From: Verrucomicrobiota bacterium
GTDB lineage: Bacteria > Verrucomicrobiota > Verrucomicrobiia > Verrucomicrobiales > Verrucomicrobiaceae
Assembly: GCA_025360015.1 (NCBI GenBank)
Contig: JANYCZ010000032.1
Span: 86,890 to 150,889, forward strand
Length of the DNA stretch: 64,000 nt
Direction: 5' to 3'
Below are positions 25,970 through 34,882 of this stretch, in pieces (the stretch's first letter is position 1; each line of letters begins with the position of its first letter). The position numbers and the translations under genes are program-made. A model generated the notes under the pieces. The model searched no databases. It saw nothing but the letters and a program-made list of their open reading frames with translations, and was not told the DNA's origin.

Positions 25970-27748
25970 TCACTTTTCCCCCGTAGAAGAGGAGCGCGGA
26001 TGCAGCGGCCGCCAGCCCCCGCGTGCTTGTTCCGCAGGCAGCACGTCCTTGTCATAATCCGCCAGACCCGTGTGCATGTGGGTGACGATGCGCGGCCCCT
26101 GACGGAAGGCGGGGCTGGCGATGCTGCGGTCAGGCGAAGTCAGCTGGCAGCTTAGGCCCGCGAGATCCAGCAGGGTGTGGAAGGTGTTGTCAGACGACAT
26201 CGGCACCTCCACATGCGCACGCAGGGCCGCAGACTGGCGCGGACGTGTGGCCTGATACTCCGGCGAAAGCCAGACCAGCAGCGGCACATGCAGCACCTCC
26301 GTGGTGAGATTCCCATGCCCCCATGGCAGCACCACCGCCTCCGCGCCATTTTCGCCATGATCGGAAACGTAGTAGAGCGAGGTCACGCCGTGCTCCGCCA
26401 CCATGATTTCGATGAGCCGGTGCAGCACCGAATCAATGAAGGTGACGGTGTTGTCATAGGCGTTGTGCATGTGCTCGTTCACCACCTCCGCCGGATAAAC
26501 GTTGCTGCGTGCCTGAGCACACACCTTGGGATCTGCCGGGAAGCGGTTGAACGCTGGCGGATAACGCTCCTCATAATTCAGGTGGCTGCCCATCGTGTGC
26601 AGTACAAAGAGCACCTTCGGCTCTCCCCTGGCCAGGATTTTCTGCACCTCAGGAATGAGGTCCGAGTCCAGCGCCACCGCCGGAGCCTGCGCCGTCTTGC
26701 CCCCGAGGAACTGGGATTCATGCGCATCGGCGGAGAAGATGGTGTTGCGGGATTCCCACACCCCGTTCTTGGGCTGCACTGAAAGCCAGTAAACCCGGTA
26801 CCCAGCCGCCTTGTAAACATTCAGCACACTCGGCGTCCGATAAGCCTCCCATAGCGCGGCCGCCTTCGTGGGCGTCAGCAAAAGGGGTACACTCAGGATC
26901 GTGGCCGGAGCCGGAGCGATCACGTTCTTGAAGCTCAGCAGGCCCGGCGTCTGTGCGAGCAATGGCGTGGTCTCGCGCTCATAGCCGTTGAGTTGCAGAC
27001 TGCTGGCCCGCGTGCTCTCACCGATCACCAGCATCTGAATTTCCCGTTTTCCTGCTGGCACAGGCGGCGCAGTGGACTGCACCGCCACCCTGTCACACAC
27101 ATCCCGTCGCACTTGCACCTGATGGCGCAGCACCACCGCCGAAAGAACAGCCCGCAGCAGCCCCCCGGGATACTGCTGCGTAAAGCGCGACACCTCCCGC
27201 TCCCAGACTTCACCAGCACTCAGGCTGCTTAACTGGCTCAGCGGAAACAGCACCACACAGACACCGCACAGCGCCGCGCACACCGGTCCGGGCCGAAACT
27301 CCGCCGGAATCCGCCGCCGGATGATCCACCCATACCCCACAGCCAGGAGTACGATGAACATCACCGCCCCCACGATGCTGACAGCAAAGGTCGCAGCCTC
27401 TCGAAAAGTTGCTTCAATCCCCATTAGCAAGAGCCACTCGCTGGGCAGTTCCCCCGTGACCCAGCAGCAGGCCAAAACCGTCGGCCCCACACAGACCAGC
27501 GGCCACAGCACCCAGAGCAGCCGGCGCAAAGACAGTCCGAAAAAGCACGGCACCAGCAGCACGCACAGCACATGAAAAAAATCTAGTAGTCCCTCCTGAT
27601 CCCACCGCGGCCAAAAGGAGAGCACCAGATTGGGCAGCAGCACCAGCCCCAGCGCCAGCAGCACCCACGGCAAAGCCTCTCGCTCCACGGGCGCACGCTT
27701 TTCCAGCACGGCGCGGGTGCGGTTCCAGAAGGCTCTCATGCCTTCCAT
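25970..27748 (-). CDS. Phosphoethanolamine transferase, EptA/CptA-like
   Basis: 592 residues. Four or five inner-membrane helices in the first 170 residues (for example LPWVLLALGLVLLPNLVLSF) are followed by a periplasmic alkaline-phosphatase-fold domain. The nucleophile motif is VIGESTRASSLQLNGYERET, with Thr246 as the expected phosphoenzyme residue and Glu244 as metal ligand. Other metal-site segments are YYVSDHGENG and LPWGHGNLT. The family transfers phosphoethanolamine from phosphatidylethanolamine to lipid A or core sugars and can alter sensitivity to cationic peptides. The acceptor here is unknown. ATG 27748 is used; an internal ATG at 27739 would also work. Confidence 0.87.
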   Translation of the reverse strand: MEGMRAFWNRTRAVLEKRAPVEREALPWVLLALGLVLLPNLVLSFWPRWDQEGLLDFFHVLCVLLVPCFFGLSLRRLLWVLWPLVCVGPTVLACCWVTGELPSEWLLLMGIEATFREAATFAVSIVGAVMFIVLLAVGYGWIIRRRIPAEFRPGPVCAALCGVCVVLFPLSQLSSLSAGEVWEREVSRFTQQYPGGLLRAVLSAVVLRHQVQVRRDVCDRVAVQSTAPPVPAGKREIQMLVIGESTRASSLQLNGYERETTPLLAQTPGLLSFKNVIAPAPATILSVPLLLTPTKAAALWEAYRTPSVLNVYKAAGYRVYWLSVQPKNGVWESRNTIFSADAHESQFLGGKTAQAPAVALDSDLIPEVQKILARGEPKVLFVLHTMGSHLNYEERYPPAFNRFPADPKVCAQARSNVYPAEVVNEHMHNAYDNTVTFIDSVLHRLIEIMVAEHGVTSLYYVSDHGENGAEAVVLPWGHGNLTTEVLHVPLLVWLSPEYQATRPRQSAALRAHVEVPMSSDNTFHTLLDLAGLSCQLTSPDRSIASPAFRQGPRIVTHMHTGLADYDKDVLPAEQARGGWRPLHPRSSSTGEK

Positions 27749-27782
27749 TTAAGCCACCACCGGGACTGCTCGTCACCTCATT

Positions 27783-28418
27783 TTACACATCCACCACCCG
27801 CAGCGCGGATTCTGCAGAGGCATCGTGCATGATCTGGCTGGTGAGCCCCGCGATGCTGGACATCCCTGCGTAGGGCGCTGGAGTTGGCGCATCACGCGTG
27901 GCGATGTCCCATTCCAGACGCAGATACTCGGCGATCACATTGGTGAGGCTGAGCTGGAAAAAATGTCCCACCGCCGCCCACACGATGGCGATGTGCTCGT
28001 CACATCTCCCCTGCTCCACCGCCTCACGCAGCCGGCCCAGCACGCCCTGATAGCGGGCATGTTTCGTCGATTTGAGCAGCACCGCACCCGCCTGCAGACT
28101 GCGCTGGCAGGCGGCGGGCGGGAGCTGGGCGGACAGCTTGGCAGCCGCCGCGATGAGCCCCGCCAGATCATTGGCATGGGCGCACTTCCAGGCTGTCTTG
28201 AGCGCGGGACCGATGGCCTCACGCAGCAGACCTTCAGAGAATTCGTTCCAGTCTGACACGTCCCCGACCAGCAGCACCTCCATGCGCGCGCGCACGCTGC
28301 CCAGCAACCACTTCACCCAGTCCAGGCCGCGCGACCAGTCCTCGATGATCTGCTGGTCATCCGCCGTGTCATGCGGCGTTGGCAGCAGGGTGATGGTGGG
28401 CAGCAGATGCAGTTTCAT
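27783..28418 (-). CDS. Helical protein of unknown function
   Basis: 211 residues. It opens MKLHLLPTITLLPTPHDTAD and is then mostly alpha-helical and Ala/Leu-rich (LREAIGPALKTAWKCAHAND, LAGLIAAAAKLSAQLPPAAC). There is no signal peptide, metal motif or membrane helix. It lies 34 bp upstream of the phosphoethanolamine transferase gene on the same strand, so the two may be co-transcribed. I considered an UreF-like fold because of the all-helical pattern, but no specific motif supports it. Function unknown; the codon use looks genuine. Confidence 0.55.
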   Translation of the reverse strand: MKLHLLPTITLLPTPHDTADDQQIIEDWSRGLDWVKWLLGSVRARMEVLLVGDVSDWNEFSEGLLREAIGPALKTAWKCAHANDLAGLIAAAAKLSAQLPPAACQRSLQAGAVLLKSTKHARYQGVLGRLREAVEQGRCDEHIAIVWAAVGHFFQLSLTNVIAEYLRLEWDIATRDAPTPAPYAGMSSIAGLTSQIMHDASAESALRVVDV

Positions 28419-28535
28419 CGCGACAGCAGCTCGCGCCGCAATCTTGAGCGGCGATGTTCAAACCTTCGTTGCATGGACCCGTTCATCGCACAAACTATGC
28501 CTCCAGCGCAGCATTGCGCGAACAGAATACTTTTC

Positions 28536-28898
28536 ATGACCACAGCCTCCCCGCTTGACACCTCCACGCCGTGGTATGCCTGCCAGCGCTGCGGCAACTG
28601 CTGCCGCTGGCCGGGGGATGTGCGCGTCACGGACGACGAGATCACTAACATCGCCGCCTTTCTGGACATGCCACGCATCGAGTTCATTGAACAGTGCACG
28701 CGGCTGAACGCGAACCGCACCGGTTTGAGCATCATCGACAAGCCGAATGGCGAATGCCTCTTCCTCGAAGGTGTGAACGTCTGCCGCATCCAGCCGGTGA
28801 AACCCGCACAGTGCGGAGGCTTTCCCAACGCCTGGAACTTTCCCGGCTGGCGCGAGAAATGCGAAGCCGTGGAAGCCCCACGTCCCGACGCCCTCTGA
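28536..28898 (+). CDS. YkgJ-family cysteine-cluster protein
   Basis: 120 residues from the ATG at 28536. The metal-cluster ligands are arranged as in the YkgJ/UPF0153 family: YACQRCGNCCRWPGDV near the N-terminus, then CLFLEGVNVCRIQPVKPAQC in the second half. Members are predicted Zn or Fe-S binding cytoplasmic proteins of unknown function. The open frame extends upstream to 28371, but that part overlaps the divergent gene and lacks family residues. A close neighbour, 64 bp downstream, is thrH. Confidence 0.85.
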   Translation: MTTASPLDTSTPWYACQRCGNCCRWPGDVRVTDDEITNIAAFLDMPRIEFIEQCTRLNANRTGLSIIDKPNGECLFLEGVNVCRIQPVKPAQCGGFPNAWNFPGWREKCEAVEAPRPDAL

Positions 28899-28962
28899 CG
28901 GCACGCCTTTTTTGCAGATCGCCGCTTTACTGCGCCAGCGGCCCGTGCATGACATCACAAAC

Positions 28963-29571
28963 ATGAAGCAGCAGACCATCGTTACTCTCGACCTCGAAGG
29001 CGTTCTCGTCCCCGAAATCTGGATCGCCTTTGCCGAGAAGACCGGCATCCCCGAACTGCGCCGCACCACACGCGATGAGCCCGACTACGATGTGCTCATG
29101 AAGAGCCGCCTCAAAATCCTCGATGCGCATGGCCTGAAGCTGCCGGACATCCAGCAGGTCATCGGCACTCTGTCGCCCATGGAGGGCGCGAACGCCTTTC
29201 TCGATGAACTGCGCTCCATCACCCAGGTGATCATCCTGAGCGACACCTTTGCCGAATTCGCCCAGCCGCTGATGCGCCAGCTCGCCTGGCCCACGATCTT
29301 CTGCCATCAGCTCGACATCGCCGCAGATGGCCGCATCGTGGACTACAAGCTGCGCCAGCCGAACCAGAAGCAGAAGTCCGTGGCCGCCTTCAAAGCGCTG
29401 AACTACCGCGTCATCGCCGCCGGTGATTCGTTCAACGACACCACCATGCTCGGCGAGGCCGATGTCGGTTTCTTCTTCCACTCCCCCGCCAGCATTCAGG
29501 CGCAGTTCCCGCAGTTCAAACCGTACGATGATTACAGCGAGCTGCTGGCTGCGATGAAAGCGGTGCTTTGA
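28963..29571 (+). CDS. thrH: Phosphoserine phosphatase / homoserine phosphotransferase ThrH
   Basis: 202 residues from the ATG at 28963, the normal ThrH length. This HAD-fold cytoplasmic enzyme dephosphorylates phosphoserine and can pass the phosphate to homoserine. The N-terminal IVTLDLEGVLVPEIWIAFAE with the D-x-E nucleophile motif is specific to ThrH rather than SerB. TTRDEPDYDVLMKSRLKILD, VIILSDTFAEFAQPLMRQL and the acidic motif AAGDSFNDTTML complete the match. It precedes trpE by 58 bp on the same strand; serine is a substrate of tryptophan synthesis, so co-regulation is plausible but not shown. Confidence 0.94.
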   Translation: MKQQTIVTLDLEGVLVPEIWIAFAEKTGIPELRRTTRDEPDYDVLMKSRLKILDAHGLKLPDIQQVIGTLSPMEGANAFLDELRSITQVIILSDTFAEFAQPLMRQLAWPTIFCHQLDIAADGRIVDYKLRQPNQKQKSVAAFKALNYRVIAAGDSFNDTTMLGEADVGFFFHSPASIQAQFPQFKPYDDYSELLAAMKAVL

Positions 29572-29629
29572 AGCATCATTGCCACAACGCGATTTCGCGT
29601 CCAGAATGCAGGCTCGTTTCACGCCCCGC

Positions 29630-31138
29630 ATGCCTCAGCTCCATCTTCAGCCCGACTTCGCCACGTTCCAGACGCTCGCTCAGCAGGGCAATCTCGTACC
29701 GGTGATGGCGGAACTCGCCGCCGATTACGAAACCCCGCTCTCCGCTTTCCAAAAGATCCACGATGGCCGCTGCGCCTTCCTGCTGGAATCGGCGGAACTC
29801 ACGCAGCACTCGGGGCGCTACTCATTGCTCGGCAGTTCGCCGCGCATCATCTTCACCGCACGCGGGCGTGAGATCGAAATCGAAGAGCGGGGCAAAAAGC
29901 GCAGCTACACCACCACCGGCGATCCGCTGACGGAGTTGCAGGAGTTGATGAAGCCTTTCACCCCGCTGGAGACACAGCCCCTGCCCGTCTTCCACGGCGG
30001 CGCGGTCGGCTACCTGGCCTATGACATGGTGCGCTTCTTTGAGCCGACACTCTCCCCTCCACCCAAGGATGAGCTGGGTCTGCCGGACATGGTCTTCATG
30101 GTCACCGACACCGTGCTCGTGTTTGACCACCGCACCCGCCGCCTCTCCATCGTGGCCAACGTCCACACCGATGAGCATGCCACTCTCGAGGCCGCTTATG
30201 AATGGGCGCGCGAGCAGATCGCGGATGTCATTGCCAAACTGGAGAAGCCGCTCGCGGCCAAGCCCCTGCAAACCTTTGCCCCCGTGGGCCAGCTGCCACC
30301 ACCCGCCAGCAACACCACGCAGGAGGAGTACGAGGCCATGGTGCTCAAGATGAAGGAGTACATCAGCGCGGGCGACATCTTCCAGGGCGTGCCCTCCCAG
30401 CGCTTCGAGACTGACTACACCGGCACCACGCTGGATCTCTTCCGCGCGCTGCGTCACGTGAACCCCAGTCCTTACATGTTCTGCCTCGACTTCCCGCAGG
30501 GCTTCGCGCTGGTCGGCAGTTCACCCGAGGTGCATGTGAAGTGCATGAACGGCCGCATCGACATCCGCCCCATCGCCGGCACTCGCTGGAGGGGCAAGAC
30601 CACCGCTGAAGACGATGCGCTGGCCCAGGAACTGCTTAACGATCCCAAGGAACGCGCCGAGCACATCATGCTCGTCGATCTCGCGCGCAATGATGTCGGA
30701 CGTGTGGCCGACTACGGCACTGTGCGCGTCAGTGATCTGATGATCATCGAACGTTATTCACACGTCATGCACATCGTCTCGAATGTGGACGGTCATCTGC
30801 GCGACGACAAGACCGCCTACGACGTCATGCGCGCCACCTTCCCCGCTGGCACAGTCAGCGGCTCGCCCAAGGTGCGTGCCATGGAGATCATCAATGAGTG
30901 CGAGAAGAGCAAACGCAACGCCTATGCCGGTGCAGTGGGTTACTTCGGCTTCGATGGCAACCTCGACTCCTGCATCGCTCTGCGCACCTGCGTGGTGAAG
31001 GATGGCAAAGCTTACGTGCAAGCGGGCGCGGGCATTGTGGCCGACTCTGTTCCTGCCGCCGAGTACCAAGAAACGATCAACAAGGCCACCGGCATGCTGC
31101 GCGCCATTCAATGGGCGCGTCAGTTGAGCGCACCGTGA
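29630..31138 (+). CDS. trpE: Anthranilate synthase component I
   Basis: 502 residues from the ATG at 29630; in-frame starts at 29579 and 29606 are possible. TrpE converts chorismate and ammonia to anthranilate with the glutaminase TrpG. The N-terminal tryptophan-binding LLES element is present (CAFLLESAELTQHSGRYSLL). Catalytic-domain motifs include GDIFQGVPSQRFE, NPSPYMFCLDF, the block IRPIAGTRWRGKT, LVDLARNDVGRV and GTVSGSPKVRAMEII. trpG and the other trp genes are not adjacent in this window. No obvious leader peptide with Trp codons was found upstream. Confidence 0.95.
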   Translation: MPQLHLQPDFATFQTLAQQGNLVPVMAELAADYETPLSAFQKIHDGRCAFLLESAELTQHSGRYSLLGSSPRIIFTARGREIEIEERGKKRSYTTTGDPLTELQELMKPFTPLETQPLPVFHGGAVGYLAYDMVRFFEPTLSPPPKDELGLPDMVFMVTDTVLVFDHRTRRLSIVANVHTDEHATLEAAYEWAREQIADVIAKLEKPLAAKPLQTFAPVGQLPPPASNTTQEEYEAMVLKMKEYISAGDIFQGVPSQRFETDYTGTTLDLFRALRHVNPSPYMFCLDFPQGFALVGSSPEVHVKCMNGRIDIRPIAGTRWRGKTTAEDDALAQELLNDPKERAEHIMLVDLARNDVGRVADYGTVRVSDLMIIERYSHVMHIVSNVDGHLRDDKTAYDVMRATFPAGTVSGSPKVRAMEIINECEKSKRNAYAGAVGYFGFDGNLDSCIALRTCVVKDGKAYVQAGAGIVADSVPAAEYQETINKATGMLRAIQWARQLSAP

Positions 31139-31548
31139 GTTGTTGGAGTTGCTCACATGCTAATCACATCGTGCTAACACGCTAATCACACAGTTGCTCA
31201 CAATGCGCAGATGCATCACCCAGAAACAGAGAACCCTCCGGCATGCGAAGCCGGAGGGTTCCATTTGGCGATCCAGCAACCAACAACGATGGAGGACCGA
31301 TTGGCACGAAATGCTTTAGCTGAGGAAGCTTGCAAACGTGGCCCGCGAGTTGCCCCACAGACGCGACCATGTTAAAAAGTTTTGCCCCTCCCGTCAACCT
31401 GCCCACCCTTCTTTTGCAAAAAGAAACCGCTGAGTCGCACAAATGAGAGCCCAAAACGCCCAATTGTTCTCAAAAATTTAGTAAAACGAGTCTTGACACC
31501 CCTCTGGCCTTTTCGGCCAACCACTAATCACCTGAACACCTCCCAACA
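31139..31548. other. Intergenic region between trpE and nagZ with hairpin and direct repeats
   Basis: 410 bp without a convincing gene. It holds two pairs of direct repeats, GTTGCTCACA (31148 and 31193) and GCTAATCACA (31159 and 31181), and the strong hairpin at 31232-31260. Just before nagZ there is a TTGACA hexamer at 31493 but no -10 box at a proper distance. A 54-codon frame from 31211 runs through the hairpin and looks non-coding. Confidence 0.5.
31232..31260. terminator. Strong hairpin after trpE (terminator-like, no T-run)
   Basis: An eleven-base perfect stem AACCCTCCGGC (31232-31242) with GCCGGAGGGTT (31250-31260) and a seven-base loop. No T-run follows on either side, so intrinsic termination is uncertain. 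It may instead stabilise the trpE mRNA 3' end. Confidence 0.4.
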
Positions 31549-32658
31549 ATGTCCTCTTCCCAAGATCTCGGCCAGCTCCTCCTCATGGGCGTCCCCGGCG
31601 CCGAACTCACCCCTGAAACCGCCGCCCGCCTCAAAAAACTTCAGCCCGGCGGTTTCATTTTATTTGGCCGCAACATTCAGACCCCGGAGCAGCTCCGCAA
31701 ACTCATCGATGACCTGCGCGACATTTCAGATGTCGAGCCCTTCATCACCATTGATCAGGAAGGTGGACGCGTCTCGCGTCTCCGCCTCATTGGTGAAGAG
31801 CCGCCGAATGCACAGGCGCTGCGTGACAAAGGAGATCCCGCGCTGATCAAACGCCACGGCAAGATCACCGGCCAGATTTTGCGCCAGTTCGGTTTCAATC
31901 TCGATCTCTGCCCCGTGCTCGACATCTCCTATGATGATGCAGCGGACAACTCACTCAAAGGCCGCACCTATGGCCGCGATCCACAGCAGGTCATCGACAA
32001 CGCGGGCATCTTCAATCGCGCGATGCGTGCCGAAGGCATCCTGAGCTGCGGCAAACACTTCCCCGGTTACGGTCCTGCCGACTGTGATCCGCATGAGTTC
32101 CTCCCCGTCATCACCAAGAGCCGCGAAGAAATGGAACGCAGCGAACTTCTCCCCTACTCCGCTCTGCTGCCAGAGCTCGACAGCGTCATGACCTGCCACA
32201 GCAACTACACAGCGTATGATCCGGATCGCGGTCGCTGGCCTGCCAGCTTGAGCCACAACATCGTGACGAAGCTTCTGCGTCATCAATACGGCTTCGACGG
32301 CCTCGCCATGACCGATGACCTCGACATGGGGGCCATCCTCAATGAAGTTACCTTTGAGCAGGCCATTCAAGAAGCCGTGCGCGCCGGCAATGACCTCGTC
32401 ATGATCTGCCACCGCGTGGAAATGGTGGAGCTCGCCCGCCAGCACCTCGAAGGCGTCGAAGCACCCGCGCTGCATGATGCGCTGATGCGCATCGAGAAAA
32501 CCAAGAAGCGCCTCGTGAAGCCGGACAAATTCGATCTCGACCGCTTCGCCGCCATCAACCGCGACATCTGGCAGCTCCGCGTCGACACCCTCGGCGAAGA
32601 AGGTGCCAGAAATCTCAGCGTCGAAGACGGCAAACGCTCGCCGGTGGAGTTGTATTGA
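31549..32658 (+). CDS. nagZ: Glycoside hydrolase family 3 beta-N-acetylglucosaminidase
   Basis: 369 residues, single GH3 barrel, cytoplasmic (no signal peptide). NagZ removes GlcNAc from muropeptides during cell-wall recycling. The diagnostic loop of NagZ-type GH3 enzymes is present: GKHFPGYGPADCDPH, carrying the Asp180/His182 acid-base dyad. The nucleophile lies in LAMTDDLDMGAI (Asp256 or Asp257). ITIDQEGGRVSRLR is the conserved substrate strand. Slightly longer than Gram-negative NagZ because of a C-terminal helical extension. It is convergent with the tubulin operon. Confidence 0.92.
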   Translation: MSSSQDLGQLLLMGVPGAELTPETAARLKKLQPGGFILFGRNIQTPEQLRKLIDDLRDISDVEPFITIDQEGGRVSRLRLIGEEPPNAQALRDKGDPALIKRHGKITGQILRQFGFNLDLCPVLDISYDDAADNSLKGRTYGRDPQQVIDNAGIFNRAMRAEGILSCGKHFPGYGPADCDPHEFLPVITKSREEMERSELLPYSALLPELDSVMTCHSNYTAYDPDRGRWPASLSHNIVTKLLRHQYGFDGLAMTDDLDMGAILNEVTFEQAIQEAVRAGNDLVMICHRVEMVELARQHLEGVEAPALHDALMRIEKTKKRLVKPDKFDLDRFAAINRDIWQLRVDTLGEEGARNLSVEDGKRSPVELY

Positions 32659-32697
32659 GGCGGAGACGTCAAGGATTCGTCAAGCAGTGGTCAATCA

Positions 32698-32719
32698 GGT
32701 CAAGGATCACCTCTTGACC
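32698..32719. terminator. Small inverted repeat between nagZ and bklc
   Basis: GGTCAAG (32698-32704) pairs with CTTGACC (32713-32719); a further CCTTGACC at 32721 gives an alternative partner. Located between convergent genes, it may terminate both, but the stem is short and lacks a T-run. Confidence 0.3.
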
Positions 32720-32740
32720 ACCTTGACCGTTTGACCTCCC

Positions 32741-33511
32741 CTACAAACTCTTATCAATCAACAACGACGCCGAACGTCGCGGATTCGGATGATACCCATT
32801 CATCGCCGCACGGATGCGCTTCGCGCGATCCACACAAGCCTCAGCTTTCTGGAAATCTCCTGAAGCTTTATACACAGCCCCGAGATTGATGAACGTCTGC
32901 GACAAATCAGCCGGGTCCATCTGCCCTTCATTCAAATTCTGCCGGATCGAAAGCGCCCGCTCGTGCATGGCCTGGGCGCGGTCCACGTCCATGCTGCTGT
33001 AGTAGAGAACGCCGAGGTTGTTGTACACCGAGGCGACGCGTGAACTCTGCTCACCATCAATGCGCTGAAAGGTCTCCAGCGCATCGCAGTAGTAGCCCTC
33101 AGCCTTTTCAAACTGCCGCAGTTGTTTGAAAATCATCGCCAGGTTGTTCTTGATCGTGGCCACCTTGTCACTGTCATCCAAGCCATTGTTAGCGCTGATG
33201 TTCAGCGCCAGTTCATAGAACTCGGCCGCCTTGTCCATGCGCCCCCAGCGATCATACAGATGGGCGAGGAGCGAGTAGATGCCTGTCAGCAGATCCGGGT
33301 CCTGCTTGCGCAGTTCCTGGGCCCGAAAGAGCGCCTCACGGTAAAGCGACTCGGCCTTGCGAAAATCCCCCTCCTTCTGCCGCAGATCCGCCAGCACGCT
33401 GATCTGCTCCACCAACGCACCGACGCGCACCGGATCATGGTATGCAAGCCTCCGCGCCTCCTCGACGCTGCGGGAGGCGGAGGCAATTTGGCGCTCCAAG
33501 GCAGTATCCAC
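32741..33511 (-). CDS. bklc: Bacterial kinesin-light-chain-like TPR protein (BKLC)
   Basis: 256 residues, made almost wholly of TPR units (about 37-240). Each has the KLC-type spacing, for example FRKAESLYREALFRAQ, FEKAEGYYCDALETFQ and FQKAEACVDRAKRIRA. In Prosthecobacter such a gene follows btubA and btubB, and its product has been reported to interact with the bacterial tubulins and membranes. Here it is the third gene of that operon, 50 bp after btubB. The start is a GTG at 33511 with no strong Shine-Dalgarno sequence, so the true start could be slightly internal. The call rests on context as much as on sequence, since TPR proteins are hard to name by eye. Confidence 0.88.
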   Translation of the reverse strand: MDTALERQIASASRSVEEARRLAYHDPVRVGALVEQISVLADLRQKEGDFRKAESLYREALFRAQELRKQDPDLLTGIYSLLAHLYDRWGRMDKAAEFYELALNISANNGLDDSDKVATIKNNLAMIFKQLRQFEKAEGYYCDALETFQRIDGEQSSRVASVYNNLGVLYYSSMDVDRAQAMHERALSIRQNLNEGQMDPADLSQTFINLGAVYKASGDFQKAEACVDRAKRIRAAMNGYHPNPRRSASLLIDKSL

Positions 33512-33561
33512 GTTGGTTGAAGAGAATAAGTCGCTGGGCCGCTTAAGCGGTAAAATCGGGG

Positions 33562-34839
33562 CTAGCTCGCGTCGCGGTAGGATTGAGCGAGGTTGACGAT
33601 GGTATTGCGCGCATGCGCCATCATTTCGCGCGAGACGCCGTTGTTCTCATACCAGTGCGTGTAAGCATGGTTGTCGAACATGATGTCAAAATTGGTGATG
33701 AGGCGCTCAAACACGGCGGCAATGCCGGTGTGATTGACCAGGGCCAGACCGCTGGAGGCAAAGCCTTCCGGGGCGGTTTCAGCCACACCCATTTTGATGC
33801 CGGTGGGGACGTAGCTGGCGAAGTTCAGGCTCTTGCGGATAGCCGCCATGTTTTCCTCGACTTCCTTGGCTTTCACATCACCCCGGAACAGGGCGCAGGC
33901 AGCGAGATACACGCCATTGGTCCAGTCGATGGCCGCCGTGAAATTGTCCTGCGAGAAGGTCTCACGGGCAACGTCAGGGAAGTTGATGCGGACCTGCCCT
34001 TCCTGACCGGGAGCACGCATGGGGGCAAACGAAGCGGTGAGGAAATGGTTGCCAGGAAACGGCACCAGATTGGTCACATATTCGCTCAAATCGGTGTTCA
34101 GCTTGCCAGGGAAACGGAGGGACGCCGTCACCGAACTCATGATGAGAGCGATGATGTGGTTGAGGTCCATGTAGTTCGGGCTGCGGTGCAGCTTCGACTT
34201 GGCGATGCGGAACAACGCCTCGTTGTCGAGCAGCACAGCGGCATCCGCATTGTCCAAAATACGCTGCAGCGTGAGAATGGCGTTGTAGGGCTCCACTGCG
34301 GAATCGGAAATCAACGGCGAAGGAACGACCGAGAACGTAAAGATGCGCTTCTTCGGATAGGCCTGCCGCAGACGCTCAAGGATAAGCGAACCCAGACCTG
34401 AGCCGGAGCCACCACCGATGGAGTGAGTGATCAGGAACCCCTGCAGAGACTTGGTTTTTTCGACGGCAGCGTCGATCACATTCATGATCTGGTCGATGAT
34501 GCGCTCACCTTCGACGTTGTAACCACGTGCCCAGTTGTTGGCGGCACCCGGGATTTTGCGGATGATGCAGCTCTCGTCAAACAGCTGCGCCATGTCTCCG
34601 CCTTCGATACGAGCGATGACACCGGGTTCGAGATCGATCAGTACTGCGCGGGGGATGTACTTCCCATCACGCACCTTGTGGAAGAAGACTTCCAGGTTGG
34701 CATTCGTGGCGGCCGACGTGTTGCCCTCCTTCGGCGTGCCGTTTTCGGTCAGGCCATGTTCACGAAGTACCAGCCGCCAGTAACGGTCGGCGATTTGATT
34801 GCCACATTGTCCGACATGAATGCTCAGAATCTCTCTCAC
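33562..34839 (-). CDS. btubB: Bacterial tubulin BtubB
   Basis: 425 residues. A true tubulin, not FtsZ: it opens REILSIHVGQCGNQIADRYW like eukaryotic tubulin N-termini. The GTP-binding T4 loop is GGGSGSG (142-148). The T7 loop, GKLNTDLSEYVTNLVPFP, keeps the Asp and Glu that trigger GTP hydrolysis in the partner, as in alpha-tubulin. EPYNAILTLQRIL and NFDIMFDNHAYTHWYENNG are further tubulin blocks. BtubB pairs with BtubA in heterodimers that polymerise into small bacterial microtubules. The start is GTG at 34839 with a strong GGAGG sequence a few bases upstream. The gene lies 43 bp downstream of btubA. Confidence 0.97.
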   Translation of the reverse strand: MREILSIHVGQCGNQIADRYWRLVLREHGLTENGTPKEGNTSAATNANLEVFFHKVRDGKYIPRAVLIDLEPGVIARIEGGDMAQLFDESCIIRKIPGAANNWARGYNVEGERIIDQIMNVIDAAVEKTKSLQGFLITHSIGGGSGSGLGSLILERLRQAYPKKRIFTFSVVPSPLISDSAVEPYNAILTLQRILDNADAAVLLDNEALFRIAKSKLHRSPNYMDLNHIIALIMSSVTASLRFPGKLNTDLSEYVTNLVPFPGNHFLTASFAPMRAPGQEGQVRINFPDVARETFSQDNFTAAIDWTNGVYLAACALFRGDVKAKEVEENMAAIRKSLNFASYVPTGIKMGVAETAPEGFASSGLALVNHTGIAAVFERLITNFDIMFDNHAYTHWYENNGVSREMMAHARNTIVNLAQSYRDAS

Positions 34840-34882
34840 GGGTGTTCCTCCAAACTTTTGTTATCTACCTGATTGACTGTAT

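Noticed and set aside
27783..28418. Urease accessory protein UreF for the helical unknown protein
   Set aside because: No UreF-specific motif and no urease genes nearby.
31493..31498. TTGACA as a sigma-70 -35 box for nagZ
   Set aside because: No -10-like hexamer at 16-18 bp downstream.
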